A stretch of 64,000 nucleotides of DNA from Denitromonas iodatirespirans (GTDB lineage: Bacteria > Pseudomonadota > Gammaproteobacteria > Burkholderiales > Rhodocyclaceae): NCBI RefSeq assembly GCF_018524365.1, contig NZ_JAEKFT010000005.1, positions 186,001 through 250,000 on the forward strand. Reading direction: 5' to 3'. Positions within the stretch are counted from its first letter, which is position 1. The number at the start of each line of letters is the position of its first letter. Shown here in pieces: positions 27,109 through 35,343 of this stretch. The position numbers and the translations under genes were made by a program. A model generated the notes under the pieces. That model saw nothing but the letters and a program-made list of their open reading frames with translations, was not told the origin of the DNA and searched no databases.

Positions 27109-28823
27109 CGCCGGCCGGCCACCAGAGCACGCTGTTTCTCGCCCTGCGGCGGCTGCGCGCGCCGCTGCTCACGCTCATCGTCATCTTCTCGGTATCGGTC
27201 CTGGGGCTCACCCTGGTGCCGGGGATCGACGGCGAACGGATGAGCTTCTTCCACGCCTTCTACTTCATCAGCTACACGGCCACCACCATCGGGTTCGGCG
27301 AAGTGCCCGAGGTGTTCTCCGAGCAGCAGCGGCTGTGGGTGACGATCTGCATCTACATGGCGGTGGTCGGCTGGGCCTACACCATCGGCTCGGTGTTTGC
27401 GCTGTTGCAGAACCAGACCTTCCGCAACGCCGTCGACACCGCGCACTTCGCCCGCCAGGTGCGCCGCATCCACGAACCCTTCTATCTGGTCTGCGGATAC
27501 GGTGAAACCGGCCGCCTGGTGTGCAAGGCGCTCGACCGGCTCGGCGAGCGGGCGGTGGTGGTCGAGCATGACCCGGTCAAGGCCAGCGAGCAGGAGCTGC
27601 ATGGCTATGTGACCGACATCCCCTGCCTGACCGCCGATGCGCGCCTACCCGAGACGCTACGCTTTGCCGGCCTGACCAACCGGAATTGCCGCGGCGTGCT
27701 GGCCCTGACCGACGACGACAACGCCAACCTGGCCATCGCCATCTCGGCGCGCCTGCTGGCGCCCAAGCTGCCCGCCATGTGCCGCGCCAGCTCGGCCGAC
27801 GTGGCGGCCAACATGGCCTCCTTCGGCACCCGCCACATCATCAACCCCTTCGCCAAGTTCGCCGAATACCTGGCGCTGGCGCTGCATGCGCCCAACACTT
27901 ACCACCTGCTCACCTGGCTGACCGGCCTGCCCGGCACCGCCGTCGAACGCCATCGCGACCCGCCGCTCGGCAAGTGGGTGCTATGCGGCTACGGCGGCTT
28001 CGGCAAGATCCTGGTCGAGGCCTTCGACCAGGAAGGCGTGCCGGTGATCATCATCGACCGCGAGGCGCCCGACGGCCACGGCCACCGCGTGGTGCGCGGC
28101 GACGCCACCGGTGCCGCCACGCTGGAGCGGGCCAACATCCAACAGGCGGTGGGCATCGTCGCCAGCACCGGCAACGACATCGACAACCTGTCGATCGCCG
28201 TCACCGCCCGCGAGTTGAATCCCGACCTGTTCGTGATCCTGCGCATGAACGCCTATGCCAACCATGCGCTGTTCGACGCCTTCGACTCCGACGTCACCGT
28301 GGTGCCCAGCGAGATCATCGGCAACGAATGCCTGGCGGTGCTCACCACCCCGCTGCTCGAACCCTTCCTGCAGGAAATCGCCACCCGCGACGACGCCTGG
28401 TCCGCCGCCCTACTCGACACCCTCACCACGCGCTTCGGCTGGAACGTGCCGTCCGTCTGGAGCGTACGCCTCAACCTCCAGCGCGCACCGGCGCTCTACC
28501 GGCACCTGATGCGCAACAGCCGCGCCGTGCGGCTCGGGGATCTGATGCGCGACCCACACAATCGGGCGCAGGAACTGGCCGCCGCGGTGCTCTACCTGCA
28601 TCGGGATGACGACGATCATGTCGTCCTGCCCACCGCCGATGCGCTCGTCCGCCCGGGCGATCGCCTGCTGCTGGTCGGCCAACCCGGTTCGCGGGCCGAC
28701 TTTACGCTCACCGTCAGCAACGAACACACCCTCGACTATGTCTTGACCGGTGCCGACCGGCCGGGTGGCTGGGTGTGGGAGTGGTTAGCCCAGCGGCGAC
28801 GGCGGATCTCCGGCATCGGCTGA
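27105..28823 (+). CDS. Potassium channel with two RCK (TrkA-N) domains
   Basis: A 572-residue inner-membrane K+ channel. Helix 1 at 21-40, pore helix and selectivity filter T61-I-G-F-G-E66 (canonical TVGYGD), helix 2 at about 78-100. Two soluble Rossmann RCK domains follow: VCGYGETGR at 129-137 and VLCGYGGFGKIL at about 292-303, each with TrkA-N character, and a C-terminal TrkA-C-like part near LVRPGDRLLLVGQ. Tandem RCK in one chain resembles BK/GsuK-like arrangements. GFGE filters are seen in some K+ channels; a nucleotide or ion ligand gates such channels. Start ATG overlaps the DUF6394 stop. Confidence 0.88.
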   Translation: MTPAGHQSTLFLALRRLRAPLLTLIVIFSVSVLGLTLVPGIDGERMSFFHAFYFISYTATTIGFGEVPEVFSEQQRLWVTICIYMAVVGWAYTIGSVFALLQNQTFRNAVDTAHFARQVRRIHEPFYLVCGYGETGRLVCKALDRLGERAVVVEHDPVKASEQELHGYVTDIPCLTADARLPETLRFAGLTNRNCRGVLALTDDDNANLAIAISARLLAPKLPAMCRASSADVAANMASFGTRHIINPFAKFAEYLALALHAPNTYHLLTWLTGLPGTAVERHRDPPLGKWVLCGYGGFGKILVEAFDQEGVPVIIIDREAPDGHGHRVVRGDATGAATLERANIQQAVGIVASTGNDIDNLSIAVTARELNPDLFVILRMNAYANHALFDAFDSDVTVVPSEIIGNECLAVLTTPLLEPFLQEIATRDDAWSAALLDTLTTRFGWNVPSVWSVRLNLQRAPALYRHLMRNSRAVRLGDLMRDPHNRAQELAAAVLYLHRDDDDHVVLPTADALVRPGDRLLLVGQPGSRADFTLTVSNEHTLDYVLTGADRPGGWVWEWLAQRRRRISGIG

Positions 28824-29174
28824 GGGCGGGCGGATCGCCGCCAGGATGTCGGCCGGCGTCACCGGCTTGAGCAGCAGCGCGTCGAAGCCCGACGCCTGCA
28901 GCGGCTCGTTCACGGAATCCATGCCATAGGCGGTGTAGGCCACGATCCGCAGCGCATCGCCACCCGCGCGGGCGCGCAGTTGCCGGCAGACCTCGTAACC
29001 GCTCATGTCGGGCATGGTCAGATCCAGCAGCACCACATCGACCGTCTCGCGCGCGGCGATCGCCAACGCATCGGTGCCGTTCGCCGCCTCGATCACCACA
29101 TGGCCGACGCGCCCCAGCACCACGGCCGGCAATTTCCGGTTCACATAGTCGTCATCCACGATCAGGATTCGCAT
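28785..29174 (-). CDS. Receiver-only response regulator
   Basis: A 129-residue CheY-like receiver with no output domain. Acidic pocket D7/D8, phospho-acceptor D51 (VVLLDLTMPDMSG), T81 and K103 (LLKP) are all present. The ending is Pro-rich and low complexity. It overlaps the K+ channel 3' end by 39 bp on the other strand. No histidine kinase is in the window, so its partner is unknown; it could act by protein contact or in a phosphorelay. Confidence 0.9.
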   Translation of the reverse strand: MRILIVDDDYVNRKLPAVVLGRVGHVVIEAANGTDALAIAARETVDVVLLDLTMPDMSGYEVCRQLRARAGGDALRIVAYTAYGMDSVNEPLQASGFDALLLKPVTPADILAAIRPPSADAGDPPSPLG

Positions 29175-29272
29175 GGCATCTCGCCCACCGTCAGTGAGTA
29201 CATGCGGCAGTGTGCCTCAATCTTGGGTCGATGCGCTTGCCGCGCCGCCGCAAATCGCTATGATGGGCCGCC

Positions 29273-30115
29273 ATGAAGCCACCACCGCCCGCCGCAGACC
29301 TGAGCGCAGACGCCATCGACCAGCGTCTGGGCGACGCCTTTGGGCACGGTGCGCTCCACCCCATCGCCACCGAAAAAACCTGGCTGGACGACCACGGCCT
29401 GCCCTTCGTCGTCAAATGGATGGCCGCCCCGCCCGCCGCGGGGCATCGCCACAAGCCGTCGCGCTCGGATCACCACAACCCGTTTCTGCCCCCCGAGCCG
29501 ATGCTGACGCTGGGCGCCCTCGGCCCACATCATCAGGTCCTGCTCAACAAGTATCCCGTGATGGCCCGCCACCTGCTGGTGGTGACCGAGCATTTCGAAA
29601 GACAGACCGCGCCGATCACCGACGCCGACTTCGCCGCCCTCGGCGCCATCCTGGCCGTGCATGGCGGGCTCGGTTTCTACAATGCCGGCGAGCGCGCCGG
29701 CGCCAGTCAGGACCACAAACACCTGCAGTGGATCCCCGACCTGCCGCCGCTGGCCCAGGTGCTGCCCGAGGCCCTGGCCGATGGGCCTGGGCGCTTCGCC
29801 TTTCGCCATGCCTACGCGCCGCTGCCGACCCGCACCTGGCAGGCGCCTTCGCCCGGCGCCGATCTGGGCGCCTGCTACCGCGCCTTGCTGGCGCAACTGG
29901 CCATCGACAACGCCGACGAGCTGCCGCCCTACAACCTGCTGATGACGCGCGACTGGATGTGGCTGATCCCGCGCCGCGCAGAGCGCTGGCAGCAGATGTC
30001 GGTCAACGCCCTCGGTTTTGCCGGCTCGTTCTTCGTCAAATCGCGCGACGCCCTGCCCGCCCTGATGGCGGCCGGCCCGCTCGCCATTCTCGGCGCAGTC
30101 GCCGAGCCGGCCTGA
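29273..30115 (+). CDS. ATP adenylyltransferase (Ap4A phosphorylase) family
   Basis: A 280-residue protein of the Ap4A phosphorylase branch of the HIT superfamily, which splits diadenosine tetraphosphate with phosphate into ATP and ADP. The nucleotidyl-transfer motif is H148-K-H150-L-Q152. LLNKYPVMARHLLVVTEHFERQ is a typical substrate-pocket strand, and the C-terminal DUF4922-like part holds PYNLLMTRDWMWLIPR. It probably limits alarmone-like Ap4A. Single gene, divergent from the receiver gene. Confidence 0.88.
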   Translation: MKPPPPAADLSADAIDQRLGDAFGHGALHPIATEKTWLDDHGLPFVVKWMAAPPAAGHRHKPSRSDHHNPFLPPEPMLTLGALGPHHQVLLNKYPVMARHLLVVTEHFERQTAPITDADFAALGAILAVHGGLGFYNAGERAGASQDHKHLQWIPDLPPLAQVLPEALADGPGRFAFRHAYAPLPTRTWQAPSPGADLGACYRALLAQLAIDNADELPPYNLLMTRDWMWLIPRRAERWQQMSVNALGFAGSFFVKSRDALPALMAAGPLAILGAVAEPA

Positions 30116-30475
30116 TCAGGCCGCGCGCGGAAACCCGAGCGGTTCGATCGGCGGCAGGCCGATCAGCGCACGCAACTCGTCGCACTTCGGATTCGGTGTG
30201 CCGTCGTCGAAGAACACCGGAAACTCCCGACAGGGCGTGGGCCGGTTCTCGTAGATGCTGCACGACACCGCCTTGCCAACCTCGCCCTCGAGCGCGCTGC
30301 AACGGCGCGGCAGCTGGTTGCTGCCTTTCATGCAACTCATGTGGTGATTGAGTTTCTCGGTCATGTGGGCCGGCACGAAGCCGCCCGGGGCGTCGTCCGC
30401 CTCGGCCCAATAGAAAGAGATACGGAAATGGGTGCAGCAGATGCCGCACTCAAGACACGGATTCGGGTCGCTCAT
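30116..30475 (-). CDS. YkgJ-family cysteine-cluster protein
   Basis: A 119-residue protein rich in cysteine (CLECGICC, SCMKG, RRCSA, SCSIYENRPTPCREFP), the zinc/iron-chelating CxxCxxCC pattern of the YkgJ (CxxCxxCC) family. The function is unknown; metal binding is likely. ATG 30475 (MSDPNPC) is chosen over a GTG four codons upstream. It converges with the Ap4A phosphorylase gene with no gap between stop codons. Confidence 0.85.
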   Translation of the reverse strand: MSDPNPCLECGICCTHFRISFYWAEADDAPGGFVPAHMTEKLNHHMSCMKGSNQLPRRCSALEGEVGKAVSCSIYENRPTPCREFPVFFDDGTPNPKCDELRALIGLPPIEPLGFPRAA

Positions 30476-30502
30476 GTCGTCCAACACACGCTAGTGAAAC
30501 GC

Positions 30503-30527
30503 CGGCATGCACACCCTGTGCATGCCG
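30503..30527. repeat. Perfect 11-bp inverted repeat
   Basis: CGGCATGCACA-CCC-TGTGCATGCCG, 28 bp upstream of the YkgJ-family start. It could be an operator or a leader stem-loop. Confidence 0.5.
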
Positions 30528-30559
30528 CCGAATCGACGACGTCTCGCGCCTGCTGGACT

Positions 30560-30579
30560 GCGGCATCCGGAGATGCCGC
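30560..30579. repeat. Perfect 8-bp inverted repeat
   Basis: GCGGCATC-CGGA-GATGCCGC. It lies downstream of the binding-protein gene (minus strand), so it may end that transcript, but no U-tract follows. Confidence 0.4.
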
Positions 30580-30665
30580 GGGGGCTGATTGTGGTTGCGA
30601 CTCATCGATTCCGGCGCGCGGATTATATCCACTTCCACCGCCGAATCAATGGCTTCCGGCGGGAC

Positions 30666-31895
30666 TTACTGCCCCTTACGGCGGATGGCGAAACTGCGCC
30701 GGGCATCTTCCTTGAAGGCGTACTCGATGCGCCCCTGGCGCACCACGCCGAGCACCAGCATGTTCTCGGTGATGGCGTCATGGTCCTCCGGCGTGAACGG
30801 CCGGATGTAGGTCGTCACCACGCCCTCCACGCCGCGATCGAGATGCTCGAGCGCGTTGCGGATCTTGTCGCCTTCCAGGCTGCCGGCGGTCGACATCGCG
30901 TTGAACAGGACCCGCATGGCGTCATAGCCTTGCGCCGCCGACATGGCCGACTCCATGGCGTCCTTGCCGTAGCGGTTGGCGAACTCGCTGACGAACTGCC
31001 GGTGCCGGGAGTTCTCGCTGCCGGGGATGAAGGACTGCACCGTCATCACCCCGTCGCCGGCCGGCCCGGCCTGGTCGAGAAAATTGCGCATCGACACCGT
31101 CCAGCTGGCGAAGGTCGGCACCGACCATCCCATCTCTGCCTTGCCCTTGGCAATCGCCGCCAGCTCCGGACCGATACCAAACATCACCAGCGCCTGCGCA
31201 CCGGCCGAGCGCACCGCGTCGAGTTGGGTGCGCATGTCGCGATCGCCGATGCCGAAGCGCTCGACGCGCACCGGCTTCACGCCATGGGTCGCCAGCGCCT
31301 TGACCAGGTCGCCCATCTCGGCCTCGCCATAGCCGGTGTCGTCGGCCAGAATGCCGATCTGCCGCAAGCCGCGCCCCTCGACCAGATGGCGGGCCAGAAA
31401 GGCGTTGGAAACGCCGGTGCGCGGCGACATGCGGAAGACGAAATTGTGCGGCGCATTCGGCGGGGCGAAGCGCCGGGTCAGCTCCGAACCGGTGGATACC
31501 GCGACCACCAGCGGCACCTTGGCCGCCTGGTAGAGATCGATGGTCTTCAAGCCGACACCGGTATTGACGATACCCACCGTCACCGCCACCTTTTCCTTCT
31601 CGATCAACTCCTTGGCGATCTCCACGCCCTTGTCGGGGCTGGCGGCGTCATCCCGTTCGACGAGTTCGATCTTGCGGCCGAGCACGCCACCGACATAGGT
31701 ATTGATTTCGTCGACCGCCATGCGGATGCCCAGGCGCATGCTGTTGCCCATGGGCGCGCTGCCGCCGCTGAAGGGGCCGGACAGGCCGATCTTGATCGGA
31801 TCGTCGGCATGGGCCGGGGCGGCGGCGATGCCGAACGCAAGACACAGGGCCGACAGCAGGCTGGCCCGGCGCCGGGAGGATTGCGGTGTGGTCAT
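30666..31895 (-). CDS. Branched-chain-type amino acid ABC substrate-binding protein
   Basis: A 409-residue periplasmic binding protein of the LivK/Peripla_BP_6 family. Signal peptide 1-31 (RRRASLLSALCLAFGIAAAPAHA). Type-1 fold with IKIGLSGPFSGGSAPMG at its start, DDAASPDKG and a VAVSTGSELT ligand-loop. Substrate could be amino acids or aromatic or short-chain acids. No permease or ATPase genes are nearby, so it is an orphan component or works with a distant Liv system. Confidence 0.9.
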   Translation of the reverse strand: MTTPQSSRRRASLLSALCLAFGIAAAPAHADDPIKIGLSGPFSGGSAPMGNSMRLGIRMAVDEINTYVGGVLGRKIELVERDDAASPDKGVEIAKELIEKEKVAVTVGIVNTGVGLKTIDLYQAAKVPLVVAVSTGSELTRRFAPPNAPHNFVFRMSPRTGVSNAFLARHLVEGRGLRQIGILADDTGYGEAEMGDLVKALATHGVKPVRVERFGIGDRDMRTQLDAVRSAGAQALVMFGIGPELAAIAKGKAEMGWSVPTFASWTVSMRNFLDQAGPAGDGVMTVQSFIPGSENSRHRQFVSEFANRYGKDAMESAMSAAQGYDAMRVLFNAMSTAGSLEGDKIRNALEHLDRGVEGVVTTYIRPFTPEDHDAITENMLVLGVVRQGRIEYAFKEDARRSFAIRRKGQ

Positions 31896-31964
31896 GGAGC
31901 GTCTCCGTCATGCCGTCATTTGTGGGCATGACGGTCGTCGTGAAGTCTAGATTGAATCCACTTC

Positions 31965-31997
31965 TTTCCCTGATCAGGTGTTTCCCGATCAGGGAAA
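31965..31997. promoter_or_regulatory. Palindrome upstream of orphan binding protein
   Basis: TTTCCCTGATC-N11-GATCAGGGAAA has perfect 11-bp arms. The same bases also read as two direct copies of TTTCCC(T)GATCAGG about 16 bp apart. It lies 70 bp upstream of the binding-protein ATG. A regulator site is likely; the regulator is unknown. Confidence 0.5.
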
Positions 31998-32082
31998 ACC
32001 CCTGAAGCGATAGGGGGAATAGGATCGCACAGTCGCTGCCCAACGTGTCGGCCAAGGTCGGCAAATCATTGGATCGAGCAGC

Positions 32083-32709
32083 TCAGGCGCCGACCGGTGC
32101 GCCGGGCACCACCATCGCGTGCGGCACTGGCGGCAGTCCGCAGGCGTCGCGCAGATGGCGCATCGCACGCACCGCGGCGGCCGTGGCGGTGAGCCACTCG
32201 ATGCGGGTGTCGTCGTCGGCCTCGGCCATGTCGTCGTCCGCCCACGGCGCCATCGCGCGCTCGATCAGGCCTTCGAAGGTGGCGGCATCATGGCCGTCGA
32301 GATCGTCGGCCCAATCCTCGGGCCACAGGCTGAGGCCGAGTTCGAAGCCGGTCATCCATTCGTCGCCCAGGCGGGTGCCGTCGGCCTCTTCGTCGCCGCC
32401 ATAGAAAAACGGCGCCCAGCCTTCGGGGTCGCCCAGCGTCTCGACCAGCTCGTCGTGGTAACGCAGGACCAGGGAGAGCACCTTCTGCACCCCGGCACCA
32501 CGCATGTCGACCTCCGACTCCGACCACACCGACGGCAGCCACTCGACGGTCTTGAGCGGCATCGGCGCGACGATGACGGCCGCCAGGTAGCCATCGAGCA
32601 TCTCCAGGCTCATGCAGTCATCGGGGACCACGTCCGACGCGAGCAGCGCCTCGAAGGCGTCCATTTCCGAATCGCTCAGGCAAACGGAGCCCTGTTGCGT
32701 GGTGTTCAT
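32083..32709 (-). CDS. UPF0149 / YecA family protein
   Basis: A 208-residue acidic, helical protein of the UPF0149 (YgfB/YecA) family: SDSEMDAFEALLASDVVPDDCMSLEMLDGYLAAVIVAP is the diagnostic N-terminal part and WMTGFELGLSLWPEDW a later one. It lacks the C-terminal SEC-C zinc motif of E. coli YecA. Start MNTTQQG at 32709 is chosen because the residues encoded upstream look unconserved. Function unknown. Confidence 0.85.
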   Translation of the reverse strand: MNTTQQGSVCLSDSEMDAFEALLASDVVPDDCMSLEMLDGYLAAVIVAPMPLKTVEWLPSVWSESEVDMRGAGVQKVLSLVLRYHDELVETLGDPEGWAPFFYGGDEEADGTRLGDEWMTGFELGLSLWPEDWADDLDGHDAATFEGLIERAMAPWADDDMAEADDDTRIEWLTATAAAVRAMRHLRDACGLPPVPHAMVVPGAPVGA

Positions 32710-32788
32710 GCGCCTCTCCCTTGGATGACACCGGTGATCACCGGCGTCCGCCAGCATGCCCCAAGACGGGGTGCGCCGCAACAACAAC

Positions 32789-33466
32789 TCAGCCGCGCGC
32801 GTCCAGATCCACCACGGCGCGGTAGAGCGGCTGGCCGGAGTCCCGGTACTTGCGCTCGAAGGGCGTCAGCGGGACGTCGGCGGCGAAGGTTTCCCAGGCC
32901 ACCGTCTGGCCGATCAGCGCGCCCAGCGCCACGGCGTATTCCTCGATATACACCTGCCAGTTGGTGCGGCATTCGAGCACACCGCCCAGCCGCGGCAGGG
33001 TCGGGAACACCGGGTGCGCATGCCAGCGCCGCCCGAGATGGCCGATCTTCGGCCATGGATTCGGGTACAGCACATAGTGCCGCGCCAGGCGCAGGCCCTC
33101 GGTCTCGATCAAGCGCCAGAAATCCACCAGATCGGCCCGCACCAGCGCCATGTTCTTGGGCAGCAGCGCTTCGGGATAGGGCTTGCGCCGCCCCAGGCGC
33201 TCGGCCGACTGGTCGACACCGATGACCCAATGGTCGGGATAGGCGCGCGCCAGGGCGATGGTGCTGTGCGCCACGCCGCAGCCGGCATCGAGAATCAGCG
33301 GTGCGCTGCGGTCCCAGCCGGCCAGCGCTTGCGCGAAGGCCTCGCGGTTGTAGTCGGTAAAAGGTTTGCGAAAGGGATGGTCGCGATGGCGCTCGACCTG
33401 ACGGAGCAGGTCCTCATGCACCCCTTGCTGGGCACTGACCGGAATGCGTGAATTGGCGTAGCTCAT
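32789..33466 (-). CDS. TrmB-family SAM-dependent methyltransferase
   Basis: A 225-residue class-I methyltransferase. LILDAGCGVAHSTIALARAYPDHWVIGVDQS is motif I-II, and YVLYPNPWPKIGHLGRRWHAHPVF matches the TrmB signature (normally PDPWPK.RH.KRR), so tRNA m7G46 methylation is the likely activity. N replaces D in that signature and some basic residues differ, so this may be a divergent paralog rather than the main TrmB. It lies 10 bp after the dusC stop codon, a shared tRNA-modification unit. Confidence 0.78.
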   Translation of the reverse strand: MSYANSRIPVSAQQGVHEDLLRQVERHRDHPFRKPFTDYNREAFAQALAGWDRSAPLILDAGCGVAHSTIALARAYPDHWVIGVDQSAERLGRRKPYPEALLPKNMALVRADLVDFWRLIETEGLRLARHYVLYPNPWPKIGHLGRRWHAHPVFPTLPRLGGVLECRTNWQVYIEEYAVALGALIGQTVAWETFAADVPLTPFERKYRDSGQPLYRAVVDLDARG

Positions 33467-33476
33467 GGCAGAAGTC

Positions 33477-34457
33477 CTAGGCCGCCCGGGCCGGAAGACC
33501 GGCGCCGGCCTGCACCAGCACCGCATCGATGGCATGCACGTCGTCGAGCGGTCGCAATGCCTGGTAGAGCGCCTCGGCCTGTACGAAGCGACGGCGCAGG
33601 AAGCCCAGCCACTGCTTGAGCCGGCCCGGCGCATGACGCGCCTGCAGCTTGCTGCGCACCCGTGCCCAGAACAGCGCGATGGCCGGCAGCAACTCGGCCC
33701 AGTCGGCTGCGCGCGGATCGTCCGCCGCATGGATGACGCCGGCGCGGATGTCGCGCGCCAGAAACGGATCGGCCACCGCGCCGCGGCCGATCATCACATC
33801 GGCCACCCCGCTCTCCTGCCGGCAGCGCTGCCAGTCGGCCACCGACCACACCTCGCCATTGGCCACCACCGGCACACGCACCTGCTCGGCGATTCGCCCC
33901 ACCCAGGCCCAGTGCGCCGGCGGGCGATAGCCTTCGAGCTTGGTGCGAGCATGCACCACGATACGTTCGATGCCCGCCTCTGCCAGCGCCTCGGCACAGG
34001 CCAGGGTCAGCCGCGTGTCGCGCACGCCGAGACGCATCTTGGCGGTCAGCGGCGGCCCGCCGCGCGGCATCACCGCGCGCACGGCAGAGGCCACGGCATG
34101 CAGGGTCTCGGGTTCGTCGAGCAGCACGGCGCCACCGCGATGGCGATTGACCGTCGGCGCCGGGCAACCGAAGTTCAGATCGATGCCAGCCGGCGACCAG
34201 CGCTGTGCCCGCGCCGCGTTCTCGGCCATCAGCCCCGGATCGGAGCCCATCAGCTGCAATTGCACCGGCGTGCCCGCCGCGGTGCGCCCGCCGCGGGCCA
34301 GCTCCGGGCTGATGCGGAAGAAGCTGCGCTGCGGCAACACGGTCGCCGAAACGCGGACGAACTCGCTCACCGCCTGATCATAGGGCGACAACCGGGTGAG
34401 CACGTCGCGCAGCACCTCGTCGGCCAGCCCTTCCATGGGCGCCAGCAAAAGCTTCAC
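33477..34457 (-). CDS. dusC: tRNA-dihydrouridine(16) synthase
   Basis: A 326-residue FMN-dependent TIM-barrel reductase that makes dihydrouridine in tRNA. The catalytic C98 is in NFGCPAPTVNRHRGGAVLL, the DusC version of the Dus motif; LLLAPMEGLAD opens the barrel and VHARTKLEGYRPPA holds the FMN histidine. The start is a GTG at 34457 with GGAGG 5 nt upstream (family N-terminus MKLLLAPMEG). It probably forms a unit with the TrmB-like gene and is divergent from arsC. Confidence 0.92.
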   Translation of the reverse strand: MKLLLAPMEGLADEVLRDVLTRLSPYDQAVSEFVRVSATVLPQRSFFRISPELARGGRTAAGTPVQLQLMGSDPGLMAENAARAQRWSPAGIDLNFGCPAPTVNRHRGGAVLLDEPETLHAVASAVRAVMPRGGPPLTAKMRLGVRDTRLTLACAEALAEAGIERIVVHARTKLEGYRPPAHWAWVGRIAEQVRVPVVANGEVWSVADWQRCRQESGVADVMIGRGAVADPFLARDIRAGVIHAADDPRAADWAELLPAIALFWARVRSKLQARHAPGRLKQWLGFLRRRFVQAEALYQALRPLDDVHAIDAVLVQAGAGLPARAA

Positions 34458-34511
34458 GACGACCTCCAACACAGTAAACTCATGCCCTTGTTTCTCTCCG
34501 GATCGACACCC

Positions 34512-34865
34512 ATGGCCGACGCCATTACCCTCTACCACAATCCGCGCTGCTCCAAGAGCCGCGCCGCCCTTGCCCTGCTCGAAGAGGCCGACGTGCCGCT
34601 CGAGGTGGTGAATTACCTGGAAAACCCGCCCACTCGCGCGGCCCTGGCGCAAATCACCCGCCAACTGGGCATCGCCCCCGAGGCGCTGGTGCGCCGTGGC
34701 GAAGACGTTTTCAAGACGCTCTACCAGGGCAAAACCCTCGATGACGATGCCTGGCTCGACGCCCTGGCCGATCACCCCAAGTTGATCGAGCGCCCGATTG
34801 CGGTCTGTGGCGACCGGGCGGTCATCGGCCGCCCGCCCGAAAAGGTGCTCGAACTGCTCGACTGA
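34512..34865 (+). CDS. arsC: Arsenate reductase (glutaredoxin-type ArsC)
   Basis: A 117-residue ArsC/Spx-family protein with a thioredoxin fold. [20 protein letters not shown] places the reactive cysteine at C13, and the arginine triplet region [10 protein letters not shown]... [19 protein letters not shown] is present. The family reduces arsenate with glutaredoxin/glutathione, though YfgD-like paralogs have unproven activity. No arsR or efflux gene is adjacent, so this is a solitary copy. Confidence 0.87.
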   Translation: MADAITLYHNPRCSKSRAALALLEEADVPLEVVNYLENPPTRAALAQITRQLGIAPEALVRRGEDVFKTLYQGKTLDDDAWLDALADHPKLIERPIAVCGDRAVIGRPPEKVLELLD

Positions 34866-34912
34866 GTCCGCGGATTCTACCTCAGCACCACTCCCGGAGC
34901 GGCCCCACCTGC

Positions 34913-34941
34913 TTGATTTCGCTGAAATCATCAGGGATAAT
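34913..34941 (+). promoter_or_regulatory. Sigma-70 promoter of rpmE
   Basis: TTGATT (34913-34918), 17-bp spacer, GATAAT (34936-34941), 57 bp before the rpmE ATG. Confidence 0.6.
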
Positions 34942-34998
34942 GCTCGTTTTTCCAGATCAGGGCGGTCACAATCGCCGCCCGCAGCAGAGACGAACACC

Positions 34999-35217
34999 AT
35001 GAAAGCGGATATCCACCCGAAGTACCAGGACGTCACCATCACCTGCAGCTGCGGCAACTCCTTCGTGACCCGCTCGACGGTCGGCAAGGCCGCCATGACG
35101 GTTGAAGTGTGTTCCGAGTGCCACCCCTTCTACACCGGCAAGCAGAAGATCGTCGATACCGCCGGCCGCGTCGAGCGCTTCCGCCAGAAATTCGGCAACG
35201 TCCAGCGCCTGGGCTGA
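34999..35217 (+). CDS. rpmE: Ribosomal protein L31
   Basis: A 72-residue 50S subunit protein of the zinc-containing (C+) type: C16 and C18 in TCSCGNSF, C38 and C41 in [14 protein letters not shown]. Begins [12 protein letters not shown] as expected. It has its own promoter and terminator. Confidence 0.97.
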   Translation: MKADIHPKYQDVTITCSCGNSFVTRSTVGKAAMTVEVCSECHPFYTGKQKIVDTAGRVERFRQKFGNVQRLG

Positions 35218-35234
35218 TCACTCGCCCGCGTTGC

Positions 35235-35261
35235 AAAAAGGCAGCCTTGGCTGCCTTTTTT
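35235..35261 (+). terminator. Rho-independent terminator of rpmE
   Basis: AAAAAGGCAGCC-TT-GGCTGCCTTTTT with T-run, 17 bp after the stop codon. Confidence 0.92.
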
Positions 35262-35343
35262 ATTGTCCGCCAGCCCGGGCACGCATCCCCTCGCACGCCT
35301 GCTGGCGTAAAATTCGCACGCCTGAACGGCCAATGCTCCCCGA

